From positions 1 through 64,000 of the forward strand of contig JAQBNO010000154.1 of the NCBI GenBank assembly GCA_028288485.1: a stretch of 64,000 nucleotides of DNA, written 5' to 3'. Position 1 is the stretch's first letter, and the number at the start of each line of letters is the position of its first letter. The notes below the pieces were generated by a model. That model ran no database searches and was not told the DNA's origin. It saw only the letters and a list, made by a program, of their open reading frames with translations. Position numbers and translations under genes: made by a program. Below, piece after piece: positions 9,095 to 19,202 of this stretch. The DNA comes from Segetibacter sp. GTDB lineage: Bacteria > Bacteroidota > Bacteroidia > Chitinophagales > Chitinophagaceae.

Positions 9095-10597
9095 ATGGCA
9101 ACTAACCCCACTTCTGGCAGCAATGATGCTGTTTTATCAAGATTTTTTGGTGAAGGCTTAACCTTCGATGATGTGTTACTTGTACCCGGCTACAGCCAGG
9201 TTTTACCACGCGATGTAGATATTTCAAGTCGTCTTACTCAAAGTTTACAGTTAAAAATTCCTATGCTTTCGGCAGCTATGGATACCGTTACCGAAGCCAC
9301 GCTGGCCATCGCACTGGCCCGTGAAGGTGGTATTGGCATTCTTCACAAAAATATGAGTATCGAGCAGCAGGCCGAACAGGTACGTAAGGTCAAGCGTAGT
9401 GAAAGTGCCATGATCATCGATCCCATTACTTTAACCGTAGATTCTACTATCGGCGACGCGTATCGACTGATGCGGGAGAATAAGATTGGCGGAATTCCCA
9501 TTGTTGAAAATACAAATAGATTAGTCGGCATTCTAACCAACCGCGACCTGCGTTTCGAAAACAATATGCAGCGAAAGGTAAGTGAATTGATGACAAAAGA
9601 TAACCTGGTGGTCGCCCCTGAAGGAACCGACCTGAAACAGGCCGAAGTCATTCTTCGCCAGCATAAAGTGGAAAAATTACCGGTCGTAAACAAAGATGGA
9701 AAATTGGTTGGACTAATAACTTTCAGGGATATATTACAATTAAGAAACTTCCCTAATGCCGGCAAAGATAATTTTGGACGGCTGATGGTTGGCGCCGCAT
9801 TAGGCATTACAAAAGATATGCTCGATCGTGCGGCTGCTTTACAACATCTATCCGTAGACGTGGTAACCCTTGATAGTGCACATGGTCATAGTAAAGGTGT
9901 AATAGATGCTTTAAAAAGTTTGAAAAGTAATTTTAAAGACTTACAGGTTATAGCCGGAAACGTTGGAACCGCTGAAGGTGCAAAAGCGCTTGCCGATGCA
10001 GGTGCCGATGCCGTGAAGGTAGGTATAGGTCCTGGATCTATTTGTACAACGCGTATTGTTGCAGGTATCGGCGTTCCTCAACTAACGGCGGTTATGGAAG
10101 CTGCACATGCGTTGAAAGGTACAAACGTAAGCCTGATCGCCGACGGAGGTATCAGGTATACCGGCGATATGGTAAAAGCTTTGGCAGCCGGAGCAAATGC
10201 CGTAATGATGGGAAGCATTTTTGCCGGAACCGAAGAAAGTCCAGGTGAAACGATCATCTACGAGGGAAGAAAGTTTAAGGAATACCGTGGAATGGGCTCG
10301 TTAGGTGCCATGGTAGAAGGAAGCGGCGACCGCTATTTCCAGGACGTAGAATCAGATATCAAGAAGTTCGTACCCGAAGGCATTGAAGGCCGCATTGCCT
10401 ATAAAGGGCACGTAAACGAAGTAGTTTACCAGTTTACCGGTGGACTTCGTGCAGGCATGGGATATTGCGGCGCTAAAACAATAGCTGAGCTACAACAAGC
10501 GCAGTTTGTAAGAATTTCAAATGCGGGAATGCGGGAAAGTCATGTTCACGATGTGGTGATAACCAAAGAAGCGCCGAACTACAGCAGGGGTCAATAA
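9095..10597 (+). CDS. guaB: IMP dehydrogenase
   Basis: [16 protein letters not shown] domain pair, [38 protein letters not shown] track starts at 9089 but ATG 9095 is preferred because 9089 lies in the -7 box. Confidence 0.95.
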   Translation: MATNPTSGSNDAVLSRFFGEGLTFDDVLLVPGYSQVLPRDVDISSRLTQSLQLKIPMLSAAMDTVTEATLAIALAREGGIGILHKNMSIEQQAEQVRKVKRSESAMIIDPITLTVDSTIGDAYRLMRENKIGGIPIVENTNRLVGILTNRDLRFENNMQRKVSELMTKDNLVVAPEGTDLKQAEVILRQHKVEKLPVVNKDGKLVGLITFRDILQLRNFPNAGKDNFGRLMVGAALGITKDMLDRAAALQHLSVDVVTLDSAHGHSKGVIDALKSLKSNFKDLQVIAGNVGTAEGAKALADAGADAVKVGIGPGSICTTRIVAGIGVPQLTAVMEAAHALKGTNVSLIADGGIRYTGDMVKALAAGANAVMMGSIFAGTEESPGETIIYEGRKFKEYRGMGSLGAMVEGSGDRYFQDVESDIKKFVPEGIEGRIAYKGHVNEVVYQFTGGLRAGMGYCGAKTIAELQQAQFVRISNAGMRESHVHDVVITKEAPNYSRGQ

Positions 10598-10700
10598 GCT
10601 GTTGACAGTTGAGGGATGGCAGTTGACGGAAGTTGTCCTTTGAATGATCTCACTGCCAAAATGTAGATTTTTTTGTTACCAGCAATAGTCCTTTTTTCAA

Positions 10701-10724
10701 CATCGTTGTGTCACTCACTTGTAC
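10701..10724 (+). repeat. interspersed intergenic repeat, core variant
   Basis: catcgttgtgtcactcacttgtac. Confidence 0.7.
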
Positions 10725-10795
10725 AGGTTTGCTTACTTGTACAGGTGAGTAACATAGCGATCAGACATTCTCCGGATGAAAAAATGAATCGCAAA

Positions 10796-10823
10796 ACAGC
10801 CGCTCTAATGTTATAAGCGGCTA
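10796..10823 (-). terminator. putative terminator hairpin for the 10824-11021 gene
   Basis: agccgctctaatgttataagcggct inverted repeat directly after the stop codon. Confidence 0.45.
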
Positions 10824-11021
10824 TTAGATATTCTTTCTTTCTTCTGCTTCCTCTTTGGTTTCGTCAGTGTCAAAAGTTTTTTCGAAGGTTTGCATTAAGG
10901 AAGACAGTGGCCCTTCCATATGTTCCTGTGGATCGGTAGTTTTTAATGTCTCAGCATCTGGTTTGACTGCAGCATCTTGGTTGCTGTCTTGTTTATTTTG
11001 TTCTGGTTGTTCTGTTGCCAT
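10824..11021 (-). CDS. hypothetical small acidic protein
   Basis: 65-aa ORF rich in E/D/Q, followed by a hairpin. Confidence 0.5.
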   Translation of the reverse strand: MATEQPEQNKQDSNQDAAVKPDAETLKTTDPQEHMEGPLSSLMQTFEKTFDTDETKEEAEERKNI

Positions 11022-11199
11022 TGTGACTGATTTTAGAAGTCAAAGATACAATTACATTTCCCGTCCGCTATTGTTCAGTAAGAGTTGCCATAAATCCATT
11101 TATTACTTCTTGCAAAAGCACATCAATCACGCGTTTTACCAAAGCATGGGCAGAGGGAGTGGCAATTGAGAGAAGATAGTTATTTCCTCCAAAAAAACC

Positions 11200-12654
11200 C
11201 TATTCTTCATCCAAACCTGACATATCCCCGTCAGTTAATTCGGGCAATATATTTTTCACCTGTTCATCTGTTAAAGTATCTACTCCTTTAAGGCGTTTTT
11301 GTATGGCTCTTGTTCTTACGCCGGCAACATTTTCCAGTTGATCTAATCCTGTTTGAATATTCTTTTGCGCTTTTTCTAACATGCCACTAAAGTTTCCAAA
11401 CTCTGTTTTTACGGCGCTGAGTAATTGCCATACTTCGCCGCTGCGCTTTTCAATGGCGAGCGTACGAAAGCCCATTTGTAAACTGCTTAAAAAGGCGGAG
11501 AGGGTAGTGGGGCCGGCAATATTTATTTTGCATTCTGTACGTATGCTTTCGAACAATCCGGGAGTGCGTAACACTTCGGCATAAAGACTTTCAAAAGGCA
11601 AAAACAAAATAGCGAAGTCGGTAGTGTTTGGTGGATCAATGTAACGGGCGCAAATATCAGATGCACATTTTTTTATGCCTCTCACAAAAGCTTTGCGGCT
11701 TTCTTCAATCTGAACTAAGTCACCTGCATCATATGATTGCATCAGCCATTCAAAATCTTCTTTGGGAAATTTTGAATCTATAGGCAACCACAATGTTTTG
11801 TCTTTGTTACCCGGCAGTTTAACAGCAAACTCTACAACTGCATTGCTGCCTTCTTTTGTTTTTACATTCTTTGCGTATTGATCGGGTGTTAGCGTTTGTT
11901 CAAGCAGGTTTTCGAGTTGGTACTCACCAAGTACGCCTCTCGATTTTACGTTGCTGAGTACACGTTTGAGATCCCCTACACCCGTTGCCAGTTGCTGCAT
12001 GTCGCCCAGACCTTTATGTACTGCTTCGAGTCTTTCACTTACAAGTTTGAATGATTCTCCAAGCCTTGCTTCCAATGTTTGCTGAAGTTTTTCGTCAACA
12101 GTCACCCGCATCTGTTCCAGCTTTAATTCGTTGCCTTGCTGCATGTCGCCGATCTTTGTTTCAAGCGTTTGGCGCATGTTGTCGAGTCGGTTGCCGGTTT
12201 CGTTATTTTGTTCACTTTGCTTGTTTAAGAGCGCATAAAAACTGTCTTTTTGTAAGGCATTAAACTCCTGTATCGATAAAGCCAGATCCTTTTTAAAAGT
12301 ATCAAGAGACTGTCTTATTTCTATACGGGTTTCTTTTGAATTGGTTGTATTCGCTTCACTGAATGCAGTGAGTTTATGATCTATGGTATTGGTAAGATGG
12401 TTCAGTTTCTCTTCAAACGAAGATAGTGATGAGGATAGTTCTTTTCGTGCATATGCAGCCTGGTCGAAAGTCTCTTTGCGGTTTCCTGCAATCTCTGTTT
12501 TAACAGCTGCTTCTATCCGGCCGAGTTCTTGGTATAGTGTTTCTAATTTGTAAGAAATATCAACTGTTTTATTAAGTGTTGCCCTATAGCTTAAAACAAT
12601 ATTGACAACGAGTAACAGGGCAATTACAGCAAGCAGAATATAAACAGGAAGCAT
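11200..12654 (-). CDS. rmuC: DNA recombination protein RmuC
   Basis: N-terminal TM, coiled coil, then LKRVLSNVKSRGVLGEYQLENLLEQ...LWLPIDSKFPKEDFEWL...ILFLPFESLYAEVLR. Confidence 0.93.
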   Translation of the reverse strand: MLPVYILLAVIALLLVVNIVLSYRATLNKTVDISYKLETLYQELGRIEAAVKTEIAGNRKETFDQAAYARKELSSSLSSFEEKLNHLTNTIDHKLTAFSEANTTNSKETRIEIRQSLDTFKKDLALSIQEFNALQKDSFYALLNKQSEQNNETGNRLDNMRQTLETKIGDMQQGNELKLEQMRVTVDEKLQQTLEARLGESFKLVSERLEAVHKGLGDMQQLATGVGDLKRVLSNVKSRGVLGEYQLENLLEQTLTPDQYAKNVKTKEGSNAVVEFAVKLPGNKDKTLWLPIDSKFPKEDFEWLMQSYDAGDLVQIEESRKAFVRGIKKCASDICARYIDPPNTTDFAILFLPFESLYAEVLRTPGLFESIRTECKINIAGPTTLSAFLSSLQMGFRTLAIEKRSGEVWQLLSAVKTEFGNFSGMLEKAQKNIQTGLDQLENVAGVRTRAIQKRLKGVDTLTDEQVKNILPELTDGDMSGLDEE

Positions 12655-12781
12655 AGGATGAATTGAGATTATTCATTACAAATAATGGAAAGGATAAAAA
12701 TACTTTAAAGCATCTACACTGCTAAAGGTATTAGCTGCAGGAATTGCCAGAAACAATTGAACGTTGAAGAAATGATACCAT

Positions 12782-12802
12782 AGTACAAGAGTGCGACGCA
12801 AG
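12782..12802 (-). repeat. interspersed intergenic repeat, core variant
   Basis: agtacaagagtgcgacgcaag. Confidence 0.6.
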
Positions 12803-12979
12803 AAAGTTTAATAGCAGCAATACCGCCCGGACCAACAGAAGCGCTACTATTTTTTCGGTCTGTCACCTGAAAAGCATTTTACACTTTAATAAAGTATGGC
12901 GGTTTGCAGGAGCGTCGAATTAAAATTTCTGTCGATAAGTAGTTCTTCACTCAGACCACCCCATTATTTACAAAAAAAA

Positions 12980-13010
12980 TTTGGTTGCTAGTTTTTGCTG
13001 AATATATTTG
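12980..13010 (+). promoter_or_regulatory. Bacteroidota-type promoter (TTTG-N19-TATATTTG) of TonB receptor gene
   Basis: tttggttgctagtttttgctgaatatatttg. Confidence 0.55.
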
Positions 13011-13018
13011 CACTAAAT

Positions 13019-13051
13019 CTACTAATCCTATCAAGTTGGTAGGAATAGTAG
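13019..13051 (+). promoter_or_regulatory. 33-bp near-perfect palindrome, candidate operator
   Basis: CTACTAATCCTATCAAGTTGGTAGGAATAGTAG; 14 of 16 symmetric pairs match. Confidence 0.65.
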
Positions 13052-13172
13052 GGAAAGGAATATTATATGCAAAAGATCTCGTTTTTTTTCTTGTGCCATG
13101 CCCCTTCAACAACCACCTGTTGTATTTGTAGCTAAATGCAACCAGATTTCTATTTCACCTTATACAATTATT

Positions 13173-15770
13173 ATGAAAATTAATTTTTCCCTTTTTAAAG
13201 AATACTACAAAAAGAAGCAAAGAATTACGGGCTTTTTTATTTTTTTATTTTTAACCTCTTCTATACATGCAGCCTTTTCGCAGGGTGTACCATTCACCGG
13301 GCGAATAGTTAACGATCATAACCAGGGCGTTCCTTCTGCTTCCGTATCAATAAAATCAACTTCTGCCGGAACAGTTACTGATTCAACGGGTCGTTTTTCC
13401 CTTACAGTTTCTCAAAAATTTCCCTTTACGTTAATTATAAGTTCTGTAGGTTTTGAGCGCCACGAACTGACAGTAAGAAATAGTAACGTGAATAATGTAT
13501 TAATACAGTTGCAGTCAGTTTACCAGAGGGATACGGTTATTATCACTTCCCGTCGCAGGAGGGAGGTACTCCAGGACGTTCCTATCCCTATCTCAGTGAT
13601 AACAGGTGCTCTTGTGGAAGACGCCGGTGCTTTCAACGTAAATCGACTGAAAGAGTTAGTGCCATCGGTTCAACTCTATTCCTCCAATCCCCGGAATACT
13701 TCGCTAAACATCCGCGGACAAGGCTCTACTTTTGGACTTACAAATGACGGCATTGAGCCGGGTGTTGGTTTTTATGTAGACGGCGTTTATTATGCCCGTC
13801 CCGCTGCAACAACACTCGACTTTATAGATGTAGAGCGAATTGAAGTGCTGCGTGGCCCGCAGGGTACATTATTTGGTAAGAACACCACCGCAGGCGCTTT
13901 TAGTATAACCACACGTAAACCATCGTTTAAACCAGGGGCTAATTTTGAAGTAAGCTACGGCAACTACGGATATATCCAGGCTAAGGCTTCACTTACTGGT
14001 GGATTAAGTAAAAAATTGGCGGGAAGATTATCTTTTTCGGGCACACAACGCGACGGGGTTATTGAGAACGTTGCCACCTTGAAGAACGTAAATGATATCA
14101 ATAACCAGGGCGTGCGTGGCCAGTTGTTGTTTACACCTACCGATAAAATAGACATCACACTTGCAGGAGATGCAACACAGCAGAATCCCGACGGCTATGC
14201 GCAGGTGTTTGCTGGTGTTGTACCTACTTTACGTGCACCCTATCGCCAGTTTGAGCAGATCATTTCAAGTCTTAATTATACACTGCCAAGCCGTAACCCC
14301 TTCGACCGCAAGATTGATCATAATACAGCGTGGCGGTCCGGCAATAAGCTGGGAGGTATATCACTGAATGCCGATGTTAAAGCTGGCAAGGGTACATTTA
14401 CTTCTACCACCGCCTGGCGCTACTGGTATTGGGATCCTTCCAATGACAGGGATTTTACCGGCTTACCGGTACTGAGCAAATCACAGGCTACTTCCAGACA
14501 CAAGCAATTGTCGCAGGAATTACGCTATGCAGGAGAATTTACTTCGCGACTGAGTGGGGTGATCGGCCTTTATTATATCGGCCAACAACTGAATTCAGAC
14601 CCTGTTCAAATAGAAGAATCGGGGTCGGCTCAATGGCGGTTTTCCCAAAGTACGAACAGCGCCAAATGGAATACACCCGGCTTGTTCGAAGGGTACGGTA
14701 CTAAAACAACTTCAGAGCTTATTAGCCATAGTGCTTCTGCATTCGCACAGTTGGACTGGGCTGTCACTGACCGTTTTCACGTCTTGGGTGGATTGCGTTA
14801 CAACTACGACAGGAAAAAAGTGGACTTCAGCCGGTTAACTTACGGCGGCATGCAAACCGCGGATGCTGATCTGATCGCTCTTAGGAAGCTTGTTTATACT
14901 GACCAGGTGTTCAATACCAATACCGATAATAAGAACCTTTCGGGTTTATTGACCTTGAATTTCAAAGCTTCCAAACAAGTTAATACGTATGCCACTTATT
15001 CTACAGCTTACAAGTCTGTAGGTCTTAACCTCGGTGGGCTGCCTACCAACAGTAATGGTGTAATGCTGGAGCTTGCTACCATAAAGCCTGAATATGTGCA
15101 GCACTTTGAAGTTGGCGTAAAAACCACGCCGGCCATAGGAACAACTCTAAACTTATCATTATACAATACCAACATTAAAGATTACCAGACACAGGTGCAA
15201 ACGGCTGAAGTAGGCGTAAACCGCGGCTACCTTGCCAATGCTGAAAAGGCACGAATCCGTGGGGTCGAATTTGACGGAAATACCAGACTGAATAGGCACT
15301 TTTCGCTATACGGTGGTGTTGCTTACACCGATGGTAAATACATTTCCTTTAAAAATGCACCTGTGCCGTTAGAAGAAACCGGCGCGCCGTCAGCGTTTAA
15401 AGATATTTCAGGGGGCGACCTTCCCGGTATATCCAAATGGACAGTTTCACTAGGTAGTGAGTTTAGTACACCAGCCAATTTTATGGGAAAGGTTGGAAAG
15501 TTCTTCGTAGCCGCCGACGGGTATTATCGTTCAGGTTTTTCGTCCAGCGCGTCTCCTTCCAAGTATCTGAATATTGATGGTTATGTGTTGGTTAATGGCA
15601 GGTTCGGCTACCGTGTTTCAAGTGGCTTGTCAGCGTTTATCTGGGGACGTAATTTGCTCGGCAGAAATTATTTTGAACAATTATTACCTGCCGCAGGAAA
15701 TGCCGGACATTATGCAGCGGTACTTGGAGACCCAAGAACCTATGGTATTACGTTACGTTTCTCTTTATAA
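13173..15770 (+). CDS. TonB-dependent receptor
   Basis: Signal peptide, CarboxypepD_reg-like domain, plug (RGPQGTLFGKNTTAGAFSITTRKP), barrel ending in aromatic ITLRFSL; start chosen at MKINFSLF. Confidence 0.92.
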   Translation: MKINFSLFKEYYKKKQRITGFFIFLFLTSSIHAAFSQGVPFTGRIVNDHNQGVPSASVSIKSTSAGTVTDSTGRFSLTVSQKFPFTLIISSVGFERHELTVRNSNVNNVLIQLQSVYQRDTVIITSRRRREVLQDVPIPISVITGALVEDAGAFNVNRLKELVPSVQLYSSNPRNTSLNIRGQGSTFGLTNDGIEPGVGFYVDGVYYARPAATTLDFIDVERIEVLRGPQGTLFGKNTTAGAFSITTRKPSFKPGANFEVSYGNYGYIQAKASLTGGLSKKLAGRLSFSGTQRDGVIENVATLKNVNDINNQGVRGQLLFTPTDKIDITLAGDATQQNPDGYAQVFAGVVPTLRAPYRQFEQIISSLNYTLPSRNPFDRKIDHNTAWRSGNKLGGISLNADVKAGKGTFTSTTAWRYWYWDPSNDRDFTGLPVLSKSQATSRHKQLSQELRYAGEFTSRLSGVIGLYYIGQQLNSDPVQIEESGSAQWRFSQSTNSAKWNTPGLFEGYGTKTTSELISHSASAFAQLDWAVTDRFHVLGGLRYNYDRKKVDFSRLTYGGMQTADADLIALRKLVYTDQVFNTNTDNKNLSGLLTLNFKASKQVNTYATYSTAYKSVGLNLGGLPTNSNGVMLELATIKPEYVQHFEVGVKTTPAIGTTLNLSLYNTNIKDYQTQVQTAEVGVNRGYLANAEKARIRGVEFDGNTRLNRHFSLYGGVAYTDGKYISFKNAPVPLEETGAPSAFKDISGGDLPGISKWTVSLGSEFSTPANFMGKVGKFFVAADGYYRSGFSSSASPSKYLNIDGYVLVNGRFGYRVSSGLSAFIWGRNLLGRNYFEQLLPAAGNAGHYAAVLGDPRTYGITLRFSL

Positions 15771-15859
15771 AACTCGTAATGGCTGAACAACCTATGGAAA
15801 TAAAAAAGCTGACTTTCTATTTTTTTCTTTTTGATACGGGCGTCAGTACCAACGGGCAG

Positions 15860-15884
15860 CATCGTTGCGACGCTCCGTTCAACA
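15860..15884 (+). repeat. interspersed intergenic repeat, degenerate copy
   Basis: catcgttgcgacgctccgttcaaca. Confidence 0.5.
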
Positions 15885-15923
15885 TTTTTTACTAATAGAT
15901 AAAGCAAAGTGTAATTCATTTAG

Positions 15924-15958
15924 CAGTTGTTGGCAGAGAAGGCCAACAACTGTTTTAA
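15924..15958 (+). terminator. strong hairpin, probable terminator downstream of TonB receptor
   Basis: cagttgttggc agagaag gccaacaactg followed by ttttaa. Confidence 0.6.
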
Positions 15959-15974
15959 TAACCTTCTTTTATAT

Positions 15975-16045
15975 AGTTACGTGGCCGAGAGGACAGGCAG
16001 GGGTCTGCAAAACCTTTCACGGTGGTTCGAATCCACCCGTAGCGT
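15975..16045 (+). tRNA. tRNA-Cys (GCA anticodon)
   Basis: Cloverleaf folded by hand: D stem gcc/ggc, anticodon loop ctGCAaa with stem ggggt/acctt, T arm ggtgg-ttcgaat-ccacc, U73 discriminator; CCA not fully encoded. Confidence 0.85.
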
Positions 16046-16076
16046 CCGTTTTTTTCTTCAGCAATCATGAGGGCAT

Positions 16077-16105
16077 AGAGCAATGCGAAAGCATTGCTCT
16101 ATTTT
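16077..16105 (+). terminator. GNRA-looped perfect hairpin, terminator after tRNA-Cys
   Basis: agagcaatgc-gaaa-gcattgctct-atttt. Confidence 0.7.
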
Positions 16106-16340
16106 AAACGTGCATTTTGCCTTGTCGGTAGTTTGAAGCCGAAGATCCACACGATTGTGCTGATGAAGCCATCGCAACGTGCCGCGGCAGTTTCGACGGG
16201 AAACTATGTTGCCCAACAGGCTAAAGCTGGTATAAAAAAAGAGATTTAAAGGATTTTCACATTTTGAAATTCCACCTGCCTCAATTGAGCTGTCAAGACA
16301 AGACCTTCAAAAAGAATGTAACTCAACAAACAAACACTGT

Positions 16341-17087
16341 ATGAACAAAAGAGTTTTTACACTAATGATCCTGGTTTTTTCTGCTGGAGCCGCTTTTTCC
16401 CAGCCGACTAAAAGTACGGTTGATGTGCAGCAAACCTGGCTGGGTTACTTCAACCAGGCACGGTTAACCCACAAGTTTGGCTTATGGGGTGATTTTCACT
16501 TGCGCACCAGGGAAGATTTTGTCGATAATTTTTCGCAATCAATTGCAAGAGTTGGGCTTACTTATTATGCGAACGACGTAACCAAACTAACCGCAGGTTA
16601 TGCATACGTAACCCATTACCCGGCAGAAGGGCATACGAAAGTTTCACAAATCGAACACCGTCCGTGGCAGCAGGTACAATGGCATAACCGGTATGCAAAA
16701 ACGCGCATGATGCAATGGATCAGGTTGGAGGAGAGGTATCGGCAGAAGATTTTAAATGACTCTACTATGGGTAACGGTTATAATTTCAATTTTAAACTTC
16801 GTTACAACCTGTTCTACGAAATTCCTTTCAGCCCGAAGCCGACTAACAAGTGGTCGTTCGTTATAAATGATGAAGTGCATATAAATTTCGGAAAACAGGT
16901 TGTGTACAACTATTTCGATCAAAACAGGTTTTTCCTGGGTTTTAAATTTAATACGAGTCAGCATGACAACCTGCAGTTAGGTTATATGAACCTTTTTCAA
17001 CAATTAGCGGCCGGAAATAAATACAGGAATAACCACGTTATTCGATTATTTTATTTTCAGAACCTCGATTTGCGGAAGAGAAAATAA
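16341..17087 (+). CDS. DUF2490 domain-containing protein
   Basis: Signal peptide, WLGYFNQARLTHKFGLWGDFHLR, RPWQQVQWHNR, WIRLEERYRQ typical of DUF2490. Confidence 0.8.
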   Translation: MNKRVFTLMILVFSAGAAFSQPTKSTVDVQQTWLGYFNQARLTHKFGLWGDFHLRTREDFVDNFSQSIARVGLTYYANDVTKLTAGYAYVTHYPAEGHTKVSQIEHRPWQQVQWHNRYAKTRMMQWIRLEERYRQKILNDSTMGNGYNFNFKLRYNLFYEIPFSPKPTNKWSFVINDEVHINFGKQVVYNYFDQNRFFLGFKFNTSQHDNLQLGYMNLFQQLAAGNKYRNNHVIRLFYFQNLDLRKRK

Positions 17088-17255
17088 CAGCGGTAAATAA
17101 AAGCAGAGAGCTTTCAATCGAGATCATCCATTTCGAAATCCAACCAATGTTTTTCTTCATATTTCAATAGAATGACAATTTAAACCAGGAAGTAATAAAA
17201 TCAGCTCAATAAAACGGGGAAGTTTGCGTTATAGGAGGTATCCAATATCCGTGTA

Positions 17256-18296
17256 ATGTCAAACTTTTACAAAACCCTATTGTTAACCTTTATTCTCGGA
17301 ATTTTCCAGGCCGGGGATATTCATGCACAGGACGTGCATTTCTCACAGTTTTTTGAGGCCCCTCTATTGCGGAATCCGTCCCTTTCCGGACTATTTAACG
17401 GAGACATCCGTGTCCAGGGAGTTTATCGAAACCAGTGGGCAAGTGTTACAGTCCCTTATAAAACCGGATCATTCAATGTTCAGTACAAGAGCCCCATTGG
17501 TCATGCCGACGATTTTGTTACCACCGGTTTGCAGGTGGTGTACGACAAGGCCGGTTCAACTAATTTAACTACCACCAATTTTCTTCCTGCATTAAACTAT
17601 CATAAATCACTCGGGTCAGATAAAAGTACCTACTTGTCGTTAGGATTTATGGGTGGAATTATACAACGGCGGCTCGATCGCACAAAAATGACCACCAATA
17701 ACCAATATGGTCCAGATGGGTATAATCCTGCCTTAGCCGATGGAGAAACTTTTGTAAATTCTAATTATTCATACCTGGATGGCAGCGTTGGTATGACATT
17801 TAATTCGGCGATGAGCGCCGACAGACCTAATGATAATTATTTTATAGGGGTAGCATATCACCATTTTAACAGGCCGACAAATAGTTTTTACCAAAGACCG
17901 GATGTGGAGTTGAATCCAAAATGGGTTTATTCTGCTGGAATTCGGTTCTCGGTTAGTGAGGCTGCTTACTTAACGTTGCAGGCCGACCATGTGACGCAAG
18001 GGGCTGCAAAAGAAATAATAGGCGGGGCATTATATTCGGTAAAATTGGGTAATAGCTACGAAGCACCTGATTACACTTTACATTTCGGTGCTCTCCTGCG
18101 CTGGCAGGACGCGATTATACCGGTGATGAAACTCGATTATAATCCCTTTTCTATATCACTTAGTTATGACGTTAACGTAAGCGAGCTTAAAACTGCAAGC
18201 CAGGGACAAGGTGGAGCGGAATTGTCAGTAACTTATTCCGGTTTTTTTGACCGCGATAATAGTTCGAAAAATGCAATCAAGTGCCCAACATTTTAG
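17256..18296 (+). CDS. PorP/SprF family type IX secretion system membrane protein
   Basis: QDVHFSQFFEAPLLRNPSLSGLFNGDIRVQGVYRNQWASV. Confidence 0.92.
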   Translation: MSNFYKTLLLTFILGIFQAGDIHAQDVHFSQFFEAPLLRNPSLSGLFNGDIRVQGVYRNQWASVTVPYKTGSFNVQYKSPIGHADDFVTTGLQVVYDKAGSTNLTTTNFLPALNYHKSLGSDKSTYLSLGFMGGIIQRRLDRTKMTTNNQYGPDGYNPALADGETFVNSNYSYLDGSVGMTFNSAMSADRPNDNYFIGVAYHHFNRPTNSFYQRPDVELNPKWVYSAGIRFSVSEAAYLTLQADHVTQGAAKEIIGGALYSVKLGNSYEAPDYTLHFGALLRWQDAIIPVMKLDYNPFSISLSYDVNVSELKTASQGQGGAELSVTYSGFFDRDNSSKNAIKCPTF

Positions 18297-18550
18297 AGGG
18301 CAGTAAATTGCTGCAATTAAAATGTAAGAAATTGTAATATTAAGGGTTGATCGGTGAATGATTTAAAAAACGAGCACTTAACTGCATTTTTATTTGAACA
18401 GGAAAGAATAAGGGTAGAAAAATTTCGTTATTTCATTTAAAATAAATGGTGCACGATTAATAGCGTTTTTATCCCTTGTTCTTAATTGTGGCCAAACTTT
18501 TGTATATTCAGATTAATAACTAATTTTATCTTTATTAGACAGACTTCGAC

Positions 18551-18904
18551 ATGAATAAATTTTACTTAATAATTCTTTTTACCGGGCTTACTATTTATGC
18601 CCAGGCCCAGGCTCCTAAAAGTAGTGATCTTAACTTTGGCGGCAGTACCAACCAGCCAAAAATGATGAGGTTTTATCCTAATCCTGCTACTTCTGTCATA
18701 AATTTTGAACTACAAAAACCTATTCAGCGCGAATTTACTTTACAGGTGTACAATTTCGTCGGTAAAAAAATGTTTGAGTTGAACAATATCTCTCAAAAAA
18801 TAATCATCCCGTTGTCAGAGTTTTACAGAGGAGTTTATATATTCCAAATCAGGGACAAAAGTGGCCGGATAGTAGAATCAGGGAAATTCCAGGTTATTAA
18901 ATAG
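18551..18904 (+). CDS. short secreted protein consisting mostly of a T9SS type A sorting domain
   Basis: Signal peptide then MRFYPNPATSVINFEL...FTLQVYNFVGKKMFEL...YRGVYIFQIRDKSGRIVESGKFQVIK. Confidence 0.85.
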   Translation: MNKFYLIILFTGLTIYAQAQAPKSSDLNFGGSTNQPKMMRFYPNPATSVINFELQKPIQREFTLQVYNFVGKKMFELNNISQKIIIPLSEFYRGVYIFQIRDKSGRIVESGKFQVIK

Positions 18905-18957
18905 CAATTAGCCGCTTCTGAAATCGTTAATTCTTCTCCAATTTATTTTATAATCGT

Positions 18958-18992
18958 TACCAGCCGCACAACGGCTGGTTTTGTTTTTTACA
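18958..18992 (+). terminator. Rho-independent terminator
   Basis: accagccg-cacaa-cggctggt-tttgtttttt. Confidence 0.75.
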
Positions 18993-19067
18993 GGAATTAT
19001 GGCAACGGCAGTGAATGACAGCGAAAGTGGGGTCGCTTAAGGGAAGGCGTTCCACAGATAGTTGCGG

Positions 19068-19093
19068 ATGAACGAAATGCGACGCAACGATGT
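19068..19093 (-). repeat. interspersed intergenic repeat, core variant
   Basis: gatgaacgaaatgcgacgcaacgatg. Confidence 0.6.
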
Positions 19094-19202
19094 GAAATCA
19101 AGGAACGAAAGCTAGTGTCAAAAAGCACTGTTATAACGAACCAAACCGCCGGTTCGACCTTTTCCTCACTCACCATTCACCATTCCTCACTCACACTCCC
19201 AA

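Noticed and set aside
9343-9807. 154-aa antisense ORF inside guaB
   Set aside because: Overlaps the strongly supported guaB frame; no independent support.
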